A DNA stretch of 64,000 nt, from positions 1 to 64,000 of the forward strand of contig WRLM01000006.1 in assembly GCA_009777615.1 (NCBI GenBank). Direction: 5' to 3'. A model generated the notes under the pieces. It was not told the DNA's origin and did no database searches. It worked only from the letters and a program-made list of their open reading frames with translations. The DNA comes from Candidatus Methanoplasma cognatum. Lineage in GTDB: Archaea; Thermoplasmatota; Thermoplasmata; Methanomassiliicoccales; Methanomethylophilaceae. Below, in pieces: positions 18,830-26,443 of the stretch (within the stretch, counting starts at the first letter, position 1; each line of letters opens with the position of its first letter). The translations under genes and the position numbers were made by a program.

Positions 18830-19420
18830 TTATTTAGTCCACATGTTCAACTCATAACGCGGCAGAGTATCATAATAATCATTTAATAATTTTTTTTGTT
18901 TTCCTTTATGGCTATAAATATCTATGACCACATGGGGCCTCTCTTCTATTTTTGTAATTGTAACTTTTGCTCTCCACAAAGAGGTGTTCTCGGCGGATAT
19001 TCTTAAAAAATACAGAGCGATGTCCGTTTCATTACAACATGTAGCAAATTCTGCAGTGAAGTTGTTATGCATGCCTCCCAAATTATAGTTCAGCACCCCC
19101 CCGGGGTTGATTCTTTCTATTAGGCTTTTTTCTGTTTCCCTCGGAGGGAGACCGACTTTCATTTTCTCTGCTGTGACATCGCCATAATTAAAATATAGTC
19201 CTTGTATGGCACTATTGACAGTGAGTTTGCCTATGACCTCTATGCCCACTAATAAATTTTCCTTTTCCTCATCATTCACATCGGGGCATCTAAAAAATCT
19301 TGTTTTATATCTGGGGGATCTGGAATTTTTCCACGATATCCACATTCCAAATAACATTACAATTAAAGCAATATATCCTGATGAACCAATCGCATCATTG
19401 ATAAAAGATAGAATGTCCAC
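18830..19420 (-). CDS. Membrane-anchored protein of unknown function in the radical SAM island
   Basis: 196 aa. One N-terminal transmembrane helix (about residues 14-31, YIALIVMLFGMWIS) is followed by a soluble, probably beta-rich domain with paired cysteines (FATCCNE near residue 127). I do not recognise the family. The composition is strongly AT-rich like its two upstream neighbours, and it follows the second radical SAM gene by 82 bases on the same strand, so it probably belongs to the same transferred unit. Possible roles are an anchor for, exporter of, or protection against a modified peptide; no motif decides between these. Confidence 0.7.
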   Translation of the reverse strand: MDILSFINDAIGSSGYIALIVMLFGMWISWKNSRSPRYKTRFFRCPDVNDEEKENLLVGIEVIGKLTVNSAIQGLYFNYGDVTAEKMKVGLPPRETEKSLIERINPGGVLNYNLGGMHNNFTAEFATCCNETDIALYFLRISAENTSLWRAKVTITKIEERPHVVIDIYSHKGKQKKLLNDYYDTLPRYELNMWTK

Positions 19421-19502
19421 GCTTCATTACTTCACTATATATTAATAAAATTATTTATTTTTTTGAACTGTTTTGGGTAAACTTGTAGATAGAAAAAATT
19501 CT

Positions 19503-20762
19503 TTAACGTGTCTTTAAATCTTGCTCTTTGATTTTATTTTTTGCAATAATTTTCAAAATATCTTGTATTATGTCCTTGTAAGTGTGACATCTTGCTGACT
19601 CGTGCTCTCTATCATATTTGGCCTTGCATCCCCCTCCACAAATCGGTAACAGTGAGCATGAATTACACCTCAAATCAATGATTGGTTCTGACCAATCCAT
19701 AATCATTTTACTGTTTATTTCAAGGGGATCTATACTGCCAACCACCTTTTCCTTTATACCAACGAGGATTGGACATTTTGTAATAGTTCCATCTGTATAA
19801 AAAATAAAACTGTTTTTATCACACATAAACCTACAATATGCGGGCTTTGGAGTTAGATTAAAGTATTCTTTATCTCCACTAAACCCTGTTTCGTCAATTT
19901 TTTTTACTACTTCCAAAAGGTTGTGTGAGTTATCTATTTCCGGGCCTTGTTCATAACATTCTGTGCTAAATAACAAGGCGGGCCGAATCGACACATCTTC
20001 TTTTGAAAAATTACGCCCGATATAATCTATTAGGTCTAAAATGGAGTTGACATTACTCTTCCCTATATTTAGCCTAAAAGTCACTTTTAAACCGGAATCT
20101 ATTACACTTTTAGCATTTTTTATTATGCTTTCAAAACTTATTTCTGGCGAGTCGAATTTTTTTATTTTTGTGTGAAGGGCACCATAACCATCCAACGGAA
20201 CTTGAACACTTTTCACACTCCATTTACTAAACTTATCTATTATCTCTTTTGTAAGTAAGGAGCCATTGGTGACTATTGCTGAGTCATATTCCATTTTTTC
20301 GTCCGAAATTGATTTGCATATTTTGCTTATGATATCTGGTCGAAGAAGCGGCTCGCCACCAGAAAATGTTAGATGAGTGTTGTCCTTACGGTGAGATATT
20401 ATAAAGTTTATTATTTTATCAACGGTTGCTCCTGACATTTCTGCCATGCCAACAGTGTTGGCGGCATAACAATAGTCACAATTCGCATTACAAGAATTAG
20501 TTATGTGTATCCAATAGCTTGTGTCAGAATAACGAACGTCTCTTAGGTCTTGTTGATCAATCCATGATTCGTATTTGTCTGTCGTAAAAAACCCCATTTT
20601 TACAATGTCAGACTCTTCGTCTAGAACCACACTTTCTTTACTTAGAAGTAAAGTCTCCACAGGATCAAATATCGCCATTGCCCCTGTTTTCGAGTTAAAA
20701 ATAATCGTGCCAACTTCATCCTTTGACAAGATATTATATTTTGATGGGTGGTACACTCTCAT
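19503..20762 (-). CDS. Radical SAM/SPASM peptide-modifying enzyme (PqqE/MoaA-like)
   Basis: About 420 aa. The ATG at 20762 has GGA 9 bases upstream; a TTG two codons earlier (20768) is an alternative. Residues 1-90 form a lead-in domain (YHPSKYNILSKDE) like the peptide-recognition regions of RiPP maturases. The radical SAM cluster motif is CNANCDYC near residue 94, with TFSGGEPLLRP in the S-adenosylmethionine site. The C-terminal SPASM region has CRFMC, CPIL, CNSCSLLPICGGGC and CH, enough for two auxiliary [4Fe-4S] clusters. SPASM enzymes typically crosslink or otherwise modify residues of ribosomal peptides. The substrate is not identified. A second SPASM enzyme lies just upstream. Confidence 0.88.
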   Translation of the reverse strand: MRVYHPSKYNILSKDEVGTIIFNSKTGAMAIFDPVETLLLSKESVVLDEESDIVKMGFFTTDKYESWIDQQDLRDVRYSDTSYWIHITNSCNANCDYCYAANTVGMAEMSGATVDKIINFIISHRKDNTHLTFSGGEPLLRPDIISKICKSISDEKMEYDSAIVTNGSLLTKEIIDKFSKWSVKSVQVPLDGYGALHTKIKKFDSPEISFESIIKNAKSVIDSGLKVTFRLNIGKSNVNSILDLIDYIGRNFSKEDVSIRPALLFSTECYEQGPEIDNSHNLLEVVKKIDETGFSGDKEYFNLTPKPAYCRFMCDKNSFIFYTDGTITKCPILVGIKEKVVGSIDPLEINSKMIMDWSEPIIDLRCNSCSLLPICGGGCKAKYDREHESARCHTYKDIIQDILKIIAKNKIKEQDLKTR

Positions 20763-20828
20763 TAACAATCCAATAATAGTTATTAAATAAAATCTTAACT
20801 CTGAGTCTTTTTGTAAATTTCGCCTTCT

Positions 20829-20903
20829 TTAACAAAAAAATTTGATGCCCGATAGCCTGAGCAAAAGGGAGAAAGAGCGTGCAGCGCTTTTGTTTCTGGT
20901 CAT
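20829..20903 (-). CDS. 24-codon mini-ORF between the two radical SAM genes (candidate precursor, speculative)
   Basis: The frame starts at ATG 20903, which overlaps the TGA of the upstream radical SAM gene (ATGA), so translational coupling is possible. It encodes a 24-residue peptide beginning MTRNKSAARSF and ending GIKFFC: basic, serine-rich, with a single terminal Cys. It ends 66 bases before the second radical SAM start. Its DNA is locally more GC-rich than the flanking island, so it could also be an RNA element or chance. No leader-core pattern is evident. Confidence 0.25.
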   Translation of the reverse strand: MTRNKSAARSFSLLLRLSGIKFFC

Positions 20904-22078
20904 TTTGTTAATCCCATTGCTTGTTTAAAAAAAGGGTTAAGGTCCATATGATCATCCATAGCATAGTAAAAGTCATTTACTTTTCTAATAATGTGGCCCA
21001 ATAGTTTTTTGTTTATATAACATGTAAAGGAGACGCCATCATCGGTCTTCCTATTCCGTAACTCTCCATTGATACGCCCACCTTGACAATATTTATACAA
21101 CTCACAACTTCCAATACATTTTTCTCCTTGACACTTGGAATAAACTAACATTTTCTTGAAGCCGTCTGAGTTAAACACTTCATCGATTGTGCTAAAATTA
21201 TGGATATTTCCATAGTAAAAAGAATCCTCATAACACATATTGCACAGTTCTAACTCTCCAGAGGGATCCACACACATCCATTTACCATGACATGATGTGT
21301 TTGAACATGATGTGTCTTTATTTTCTTTTATCGTTCGGATATTGCTAAAAAACGGTTCCACAGATATGCCATCTTTATCACTTATCCAATATTCAAAGAA
21401 ATCAATCATTTTTTCAGTATACTTTTTTATATCAAGCTTTAGAACCTCATTTTTTTTCGCAAACCCTTCTTCGACAAGGGGATTTAGCTGTAAGTTCTGT
21501 ATTCCTTCTTCTTTGAATGATTCATAAGTTTCGATAAGTCTATCAACATTGACTCCAGAAACAACTGAAATTGCGCCAACAGACATCCCGTGTGATAACA
21601 GTTCTCGGTAACCTTTCAAAAAATCGTCTTTGTTTCCTCTTAAGTAGTCATGGTTGCGACCATCGAACGAGGTCCCGCATCCGAAATTGTTTTCATGGAG
21701 AAATTTTGCAAATTCTGGCGTAACGAGTGTACAATTTGTTTGCACGTTGTTTCTCACTTCTGTATTATTAATGGTAGCGTATTGTTTTTGTAAACTTATC
21801 GCCTTTTTATAAAAATCAAGGCCAACAATCAATGGCTCACCCCCGTGCCATAAAAACTGAACCTTGGAATACTCTGGAATGACCATTCTGAAAACCTTTT
21901 CCAGCGTATCGTCGCTCATAATTTTTTTATCAAATCCTGTCTCAGAGCGATAACAATATTTACACCTCATGTTACAGAAATACGTTGGTATAAGCGTGAC
22001 ACTCATAACGGCATTTTTCTCAGCAACCATATGTGTATATATTAATACTATTCTATTATTCTTTTCAGTTATTGACAA
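20900..22078 (-). CDS. Radical SAM/SPASM enzyme (anSME-like)
   Basis: 392 aa from TTG 22078, or 376 aa from ATG 22030. The radical SAM motif is CNMRCKYCY near residue 34, followed by QFLWHGGEPL and NNVQTNCTL, close to the anSME/SPASM group of peptide and sulfatase maturases. The C-terminus has cysteine clusters CSNTSCHGKWMCVDPSG, CNMCYE and CQGEKCIGSCELYKYCQGG, with a final Cys in SFTCYI, consistent with two auxiliary clusters. There is no sulfatase gene in the window, so peptide modification is more likely than sulfatase maturation. It is the first gene of an AT-rich minus-strand group and diverges from the hydrogenase maturation protease gene. Confidence 0.87.
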   Translation of the reverse strand: MSITEKNNRIVLIYTHMVAEKNAVMSVTLIPTYFCNMRCKYCYRSETGFDKKIMSDDTLEKVFRMVIPEYSKVQFLWHGGEPLIVGLDFYKKAISLQKQYATINNTEVRNNVQTNCTLVTPEFAKFLHENNFGCGTSFDGRNHDYLRGNKDDFLKGYRELLSHGMSVGAISVVSGVNVDRLIETYESFKEEGIQNLQLNPLVEEGFAKKNEVLKLDIKKYTEKMIDFFEYWISDKDGISVEPFFSNIRTIKENKDTSCSNTSCHGKWMCVDPSGELELCNMCYEDSFYYGNIHNFSTIDEVFNSDGFKKMLVYSKCQGEKCIGSCELYKYCQGGRINGELRNRKTDDGVSFTCYINKKLLGHIIRKVNDFYYAMDDHMDLNPFFKQAMGLTK

Positions 22079-22095
22079 TTTTTGCCTAATATGCT

Positions 22096-22123
22096 CCCTT
22101 AATAAAATTTTGTTTTTTAAGGG
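22096..22123. promoter_or_regulatory. Inverted repeat between divergent radical SAM and maturation protease genes
   Basis: CCCTTAA (22096-22102) and TTAAGGG (22117-22123) are separated by 14 AT-rich bases. The element sits between two divergent starts (22078 minus, 22168 plus), so it could be an operator or a structured leader. Confidence 0.35.
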
Positions 22124-22167
22124 GCCTCATTCACATAGCAACCAATAATAAAGAAGACAGATTTAAG

Positions 22168-22668
22168 GTGGATGTGGCGAAGCTTGCAGATAGGATAGTT
22201 GTTATCGGCCTTGGAAGTCCGATCATGTGCGATGACGCCGTCGGGCTCAAGGTATCGGAGGCCGTCGAAGCGCTGGGACTGCCTGATGTGGATACGCTGC
22301 AGGAGGCCGTTGGCGGACTGGATATAATCCCTATGGTCTCCGGATACAGGTACGCGGTGATCGTGGACGCCATACAGACCGGGGAATATGAACCGGGCAC
22401 CGTGCTCATCTTCGACCCGGAAAGCTTTGACTGCACCGTGGCGGACGTTCCGGCGCATGATGTCAACCTAGCTACCGCGATAAAGATGGGGAGACAGATG
22501 GACAACAGCGTTATGCCTGCGGTGATCAAATTCGTCGCGATAGAGGTTGCGGACCTCCGGACGGTCAGCGAAGAGATGACCCCTAAGGTTGCGGCGGCCG
22601 TAGATCCGGCAAAGAACGCCGTCCTCCACCTGCTTGCCGGATTCAGAGATCCAGATCCGAGTTATTGA
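22168..22668 (+). CDS. Hydrogenase maturation protease (HycI/HyaD family)
   Basis: 166 aa from GTG 22168. The family hallmark is at the N-terminus: VVIGLGSPIMCDDAVGLKV, where the Asp binds nickel of the hydrogenase large subunit. Further conserved positions include VDAIQTG near residue 72 and HDVNLATA near residue 93. The enzyme clips the C-terminal tail of the [NiFe] hydrogenase large subunit after nickel insertion. Here its client would be an Mvh-type or similar hydrogenase that feeds heterodisulfide reductase; no hydrogenase gene is in the window. Its 3' end overlaps the convergent M16 peptidase gene by 26 bases. Confidence 0.88.
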   Translation: MDVAKLADRIVVIGLGSPIMCDDAVGLKVSEAVEALGLPDVDTLQEAVGGLDIIPMVSGYRYAVIVDAIQTGEYEPGTVLIFDPESFDCTVADVPAHDVNLATAIKMGRQMDNSVMPAVIKFVAIEVADLRTVSEEMTPKVAAAVDPAKNAVLHLLAGFRDPDPSY

Positions 22669-23950
22669 ACTTCTCGATCTCCTTATTCTTCCTTCCCAGC
22701 ACGGAGACGTTCAGAGTTGAGCCTCTGATGACGTCCGAAGCGACCCTCATCACGTCCTCCTCCGTTACACCGGATATAGCTTTCAGACGGTCGCTGAGGG
22801 AAAGGTACTTACCGTTGAGCAGGAAATCCCTTCCAAGCATATACATACGGTGTTCGGTCGATTCCATGGACCTCACCAGCGCGCCTTTGATCAGGTTCTT
22901 CGTTCTCTCCAGCTCCCCTTTCCCGAATCCATTGTCCCTCACATCCCTGTAGACCTTCGCGGTCGTCTCCATGCTCTCGATCACATTTCCGTCGGTGGAT
23001 GACATGCATGTGCACAGCGCTCCGGCGTCGGAACGCTGTTCCACCATGTTGTATATGGAGTAAACGAGCGCCTTCTTCTCTCTGACCTCCTGGAACAGCC
23101 TTGAGCTCATCCCGGAGCCCAGGACCGCGCTAAGCAGCGTAAGCGGCGCCCTGTCCTTATGGTCTGGGTCATAGGCGGGGAACCCCATCGCAACATGATA
23201 GTGCTCAGAATTGTTCTTCCTGAAACTGTATCCCGTCTTCGGGGCGGCCGGCCTTTCTCTTTCTATCTTCTTTTTGCCGGAAAGACCGTCGAACTTCTCC
23301 TCCGCCCACGAGAGGACCTCCTTCATCTCGACTGCGCCGGCGGCGAATACCGAGATGTTCGGTATGCCGTACCTTTCTTCATAATACTCCCTGAGGTCCT
23401 CGGAAGATAACCCTTTCACTATCTCGACGGTACCTCCTTCGTCCTGAGACAGGGGGTGGCCCCTCCATATGTTCGCCGAGAAGACGTCGTGGATATACGT
23501 TTCCGGTTCGTTCTCGATCATGCTCAGTTCCTGGATGACGATCTTCTTCTCGAGTTCGACGTCATTTTCGTTGATGAGGGGATTGACCACCACATCGGAG
23601 ACCGTATCCTTGGCGACATCCTTCGTCTCCTTTATCGTCACTCCGTAGAAGGCGGTCATCTCTTTTCCCGTGAACGCGTTCATCTCGCCGCCGGCGCCTT
23701 CCATCTCCTTCGCCATTTGATAGGACGACCTGTTCTTTGTCTCTCTGAACACAACATGCTCCAAAAGGTGCGATATGCCCATCACATTTTCGGACTCGTC
23801 CCTGGAACCGGTGCGCACTCCCACCATATATCCCGCGCTCTCGCACCCGGGGATCTTCTCAATAAGCACAGGTATCCCACCTGAGGTCTTCTCAAAAAAA
23901 ATGTTCTTCCCGCTCATGCCCGCGGGATGATTGTGCGAGTAATTATACAT
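22643..23950 (-). CDS. M16-family zinc metallopeptidase
   Basis: 435 aa, the length of single-chain M16B peptidases that carry an active N-terminal and an inactive C-terminal half. The inverted zinc motif HLLEH is present in GISHLLEHVVF near residue 64, with the third ligand in EKKIVIQELSMIENEP about 75 residues later. The C-terminal half shows the typical SSRLFQEVREKKALVYSI segment. These enzymes degrade or process peptides inside a clam-shell chamber. No signal peptide is seen, so it is probably cytoplasmic. It diverges from the PAC2-family gene. Confidence 0.92.
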   Translation of the reverse strand: MYNYSHNHPAGMSGKNIFFEKTSGGIPVLIEKIPGCESAGYMVGVRTGSRDESENVMGISHLLEHVVFRETKNRSSYQMAKEMEGAGGEMNAFTGKEMTAFYGVTIKETKDVAKDTVSDVVVNPLINENDVELEKKIVIQELSMIENEPETYIHDVFSANIWRGHPLSQDEGGTVEIVKGLSSEDLREYYEERYGIPNISVFAAGAVEMKEVLSWAEEKFDGLSGKKKIERERPAAPKTGYSFRKNNSEHYHVAMGFPAYDPDHKDRAPLTLLSAVLGSGMSSRLFQEVREKKALVYSIYNMVEQRSDAGALCTCMSSTDGNVIESMETTAKVYRDVRDNGFGKGELERTKNLIKGALVRSMESTEHRMYMLGRDFLLNGKYLSLSDRLKAISGVTEEDVMRVASDVIRGSTLNVSVLGRKNKEIEKFNNSDLDL

Positions 23951-23973
23951 TCACAATCACTACGGCAGGTATC

Positions 23974-24717
23974 ATGACGGAGATGAAGATAATAAGGTAC
24001 TCCGAACAAAAGTACGATAACCCCACCGCGATAGTGGGTCTGCCGGGGATAGGTCTTGTCGGTTCGATACTCACAAGCTTTGCGATCAGGGAGCTGGACA
24101 TGGAGGTTGTGGCGGCGATCACATCCCCGGATTTCCCTCCGTACACACTGATCCAGAACGGGAATCCGTATCCGCCGGTAAGAGTGTACGGGTGCAGGAG
24201 GGAGAATACTTCGGCCGACTGCGGAGACCTGGTCATCGTGACCTCCGAGATCACGCTCAGGCCGGAACAGTACTACGACCTTAACGCGACCCTTATGGGT
24301 CTGTTCAAAGAGATGGGCATAACCAGCGTGATAGCGCTTGAGGGGATACCGCAGTTCGAAGAGAATATGAACATATTCGCCTGCGGGTCGTCGGCGGCCT
24401 CCAAAGAAAGGATAGAAGGGCTCGGGCTGAAGATGCTGAACGATGGATTAGTGAGAGGATTGACCGGAGTCATGCTCTACGAGGCGTTCTATTCGAACAT
24501 GGACGTCATCGCCATGCTGTGTCCCGCCAATCCCGCGTTGCCGGACCCCAGATCGGCGGCGAGGATACTTGAGCCCCTTTCCAAGATCATGCCGGAGCTA
24601 GCGATAGATGCGGAACCGCTGTACAAAGAGGCGGAAGAGATCGAGAGCAAGATCAAACAGCAGCAGGAATACGGGTATGACGTTGCGCCCAAGGATATCC
24701 AGCAACTTTACGGGTGA
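23974..24717 (+). CDS. PAC2-family protein (proteasome assembly chaperone-like)
   Basis: 247 aa. It has the PAC2 fold signature: AIVGLPGIGLVGSILTSFAI near residue 19, SPDFPPYTLIQNG, then LVIVTSEI and GLVRGLTGVMLYEA. Archaeal PAC2 proteins (PbaA/PbaB group) are homologues of eukaryotic 20S proteasome assembly chaperones, though their exact role here is uncertain. The C-terminal helix (EAEEIESKIKQQQ) is a short coiled coil. It lies 6 bases upstream of pdaD on the same strand, so the three genes 23974-25622 are probably co-transcribed. Confidence 0.88.
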   Translation: MTEMKIIRYSEQKYDNPTAIVGLPGIGLVGSILTSFAIRELDMEVVAAITSPDFPPYTLIQNGNPYPPVRVYGCRRENTSADCGDLVIVTSEITLRPEQYYDLNATLMGLFKEMGITSVIALEGIPQFEENMNIFACGSSAASKERIEGLGLKMLNDGLVRGLTGVMLYEAFYSNMDVIAMLCPANPALPDPRSAARILEPLSKIMPELAIDAEPLYKEAEEIESKIKQQQEYGYDVAPKDIQQLYG

Positions 24718-24723
24718 TCCTCT

Positions 24724-25197
24724 TTGCAACTTATCCCGACCAAATATTTCGTCACGTCCGGAAAGGCGGCGAGCGGTATATCCGGCCTCAACGCATTCGA
24801 CCGGGCGCTAATGTCCGCCGGTATCTGCGAGCAGAATCTGGTCGCCGTATCGTCGGTGATACCGGATGGTGCGGTGATGATCGATCGTGTTGAGATACCG
24901 ATGGGTGCGGTCACCCACTGCGTAATGTCCCAGATGAGGGGAAGGGGCGAAGAGGTCATTTCGGCGGGCATCGCCTACGCCCGCAGGAAGGACGGAAAGG
25001 GAGGATACGTCGCGGAAGGGCACCTGCACGGATCCGGGAAGAGCCTGAGGATAGAACTGGAAAAGAGGGTCGAAGAGATGTCGAAGGTCCGTGAAGCGGC
25101 TTTTGAAGAGACCCATTTTTTAATAGAAGAGATGGAGGTCCCGGAAGGCATGTACGGATGCTGTCTGGCGGCGCTTGTCTTCACAGAGTACAGATGA
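24724..25197 (+). CDS. pdaD: Pyruvoyl-dependent arginine decarboxylase
   Basis: 157 aa from TTG 24724, the usual family length. The self-cleavage site is VAVSSVIP near residue 42: cleavage between the two serines makes the beta chain and the pyruvoyl-bearing alpha chain. FVTSGKAASGISGLNAFDRA at the N-terminus is typical. The enzyme converts arginine to agmatine, which archaea use for polyamines and for agmatidine in tRNA-Ile. The stop overlaps the next gene's start (ATGA). Confidence 0.95.
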   Translation: MQLIPTKYFVTSGKAASGISGLNAFDRALMSAGICEQNLVAVSSVIPDGAVMIDRVEIPMGAVTHCVMSQMRGRGEEVISAGIAYARRKDGKGGYVAEGHLHGSGKSLRIELEKRVEEMSKVREAAFEETHFLIEEMEVPEGMYGCCLAALVFTEYR

Positions 25198-25622
25198 CAT
25201 ACGCCATAATCTCCTGCAGCAAATGCCGGCGCCGGCGGATCATCGACCGTTCGTCGTCGTCCTCGATATGCCCGTACTGTAGCGGAACGGAAGAGCACAA
25301 AGGCCTCAGAGTGATCTTCGAGAACAAAGACCAGAGTGTCGTCAGGGACGCGCTTATGCGGACGCATCATATCGGCATTCCCGAAAAGAAAAGAACGGGG
25401 GCAGACCCCGATCCGCTCTCCACGATCATCTACAGATATGAGGCCTGCAAAGACCTGCAGGAGAAGATGACATTGGTCTCAAAGGGCCTGACGGACCTGT
25501 ACGGCACATTCACGCTGGAGGACATTGAGAAGATCGATGAAAAGAACGCGGAGAAGCTGTTGAGCGCCATGCTGGAACTCTGTCTTGTGCGGGAAGTGAG
25601 GTACGGAAGGTACAGCGCCTGA
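25194..25622 (+). CDS. Small zinc-ribbon protein (DUF1922/DUF5817-like)
   Basis: 142 aa. ATG 25194 overlaps the pdaD stop by 4 bases, which favours it over an in-frame start 36 bases further upstream. The N-terminus is a zinc ribbon (ISCSKC near residue 8, CPYC near residue 28), like archaeal single-ribbon proteins of unknown function. The C-terminal half is helical and charged, with a winged-helix-like end (FTLEDIEKIDEKNAEKLLSA). It may bind nucleic acid; that is inference from the fold types only. Coupling to pdaD suggests co-expression, not necessarily a shared function. Confidence 0.75.
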   Translation: MTYAIISCSKCRRRRIIDRSSSSSICPYCSGTEEHKGLRVIFENKDQSVVRDALMRTHHIGIPEKKRTGADPDPLSTIIYRYEACKDLQEKMTLVSKGLTDLYGTFTLEDIEKIDEKNAEKLLSAMLELCLVREVRYGRYSA

Positions 25623-25624
25623 CG

Positions 25625-26356
25625 TCACTTAGGGACATCCTTCCTTGTTTTGCCTTCCATCCTTAGGACGTCCCTTACGACGCGGGACAGCTTCACATAC
25701 ATTGTGTAATAGAAATAAACCGCCGCCACGATCAATGCCAGAATGAAGCATGCGTAAAGCATTATCTCACTTTCGGACGTATAGGCCGCATACAGGACCA
25801 TAATGAACACCACATTGACGAACATGCTCTGCAGAGCGAACTCCATGGGCTTCCGTCTGGCGATACCTTCTCCGACCGTGGTGCCTATTCCGGACAGGAT
25901 CAGTATGTAGGATAATGCCATCAGAAATAACCACAGGTAATCTCCGACGCTTATGGACGCACCCTCTCCCGTGAGCACGGTCCCGAGGGTTCCGAAATAG
26001 TATATCGTGCCGAAGGCCATCGTGCACCCCATCCCCAGACCCAGACCGTAGCCGTAAAAGACCGAATCGGATTTGCCGTGGAACCTTTTAAGATTCATGA
26101 CTGCGACCATCGCGAGACATTGTACGGCGGCGAACAGTATCATATAGATCATGCTCGGAGGACTCATCAGATATGTGTAGAAGGCGAAAAGCAACGTACC
26201 CGCTATCAACCCCACTACGAAAAGCGAAAAGAACGCCGGATCGCTGAAGAACGGCTGCTCGACCGCCGGGTAGGTGTACTTTCTAAGCACAGCATACATC
26301 AGTATCAGGGTCGGAGCGAAGGCCATTATTCCCGCCGCATACAGTATGACATCCAT
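25625..26356 (-). CDS. Polytopic membrane protein of unknown function
   Basis: 243 aa from ATG 26356, which places the first helix (VILYAAGIMAFAPTLILM) at the N-terminus; a TTG 60 bases upstream is less likely. Seven or eight hydrophobic segments follow, with glycine-rich helices (GYGLGLGMGCTMAFG) and a short basic C-terminal tail (LRMEGKTRKDVPK). I do not recognise the family. It converges on the zinc-ribbon gene with 2 bases between stops, and follows the PAPS-reductase-like gene on the same strand. Confidence 0.7.
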   Translation of the reverse strand: MDVILYAAGIMAFAPTLILMYAVLRKYTYPAVEQPFFSDPAFFSLFVVGLIAGTLLFAFYTYLMSPPSMIYMILFAAVQCLAMVAVMNLKRFHGKSDSVFYGYGLGLGMGCTMAFGTIYYFGTLGTVLTGEGASISVGDYLWLFLMALSYILILSGIGTTVGEGIARRKPMEFALQSMFVNVVFIMVLYAAYTSESEIMLYACFILALIVAAVYFYYTMYVKLSRVVRDVLRMEGKTRKDVPK

Positions 26357-26443
26357 CCGTTGTACATACGCAGGCTGAATAATAACCTTTGTTGCGCTCA
26401 GAACTGCGTTGAACAAAGAGGGCGTCCGGCCCTAGCCCTTCCT

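Noticed and set aside
22085-22129. 14-codon minus-strand frame (MRPLKKQ...) upstream of the first radical SAM gene
   Set aside because: It coincides with an inverted repeat that explains the sequence better, and it is too short to judge.
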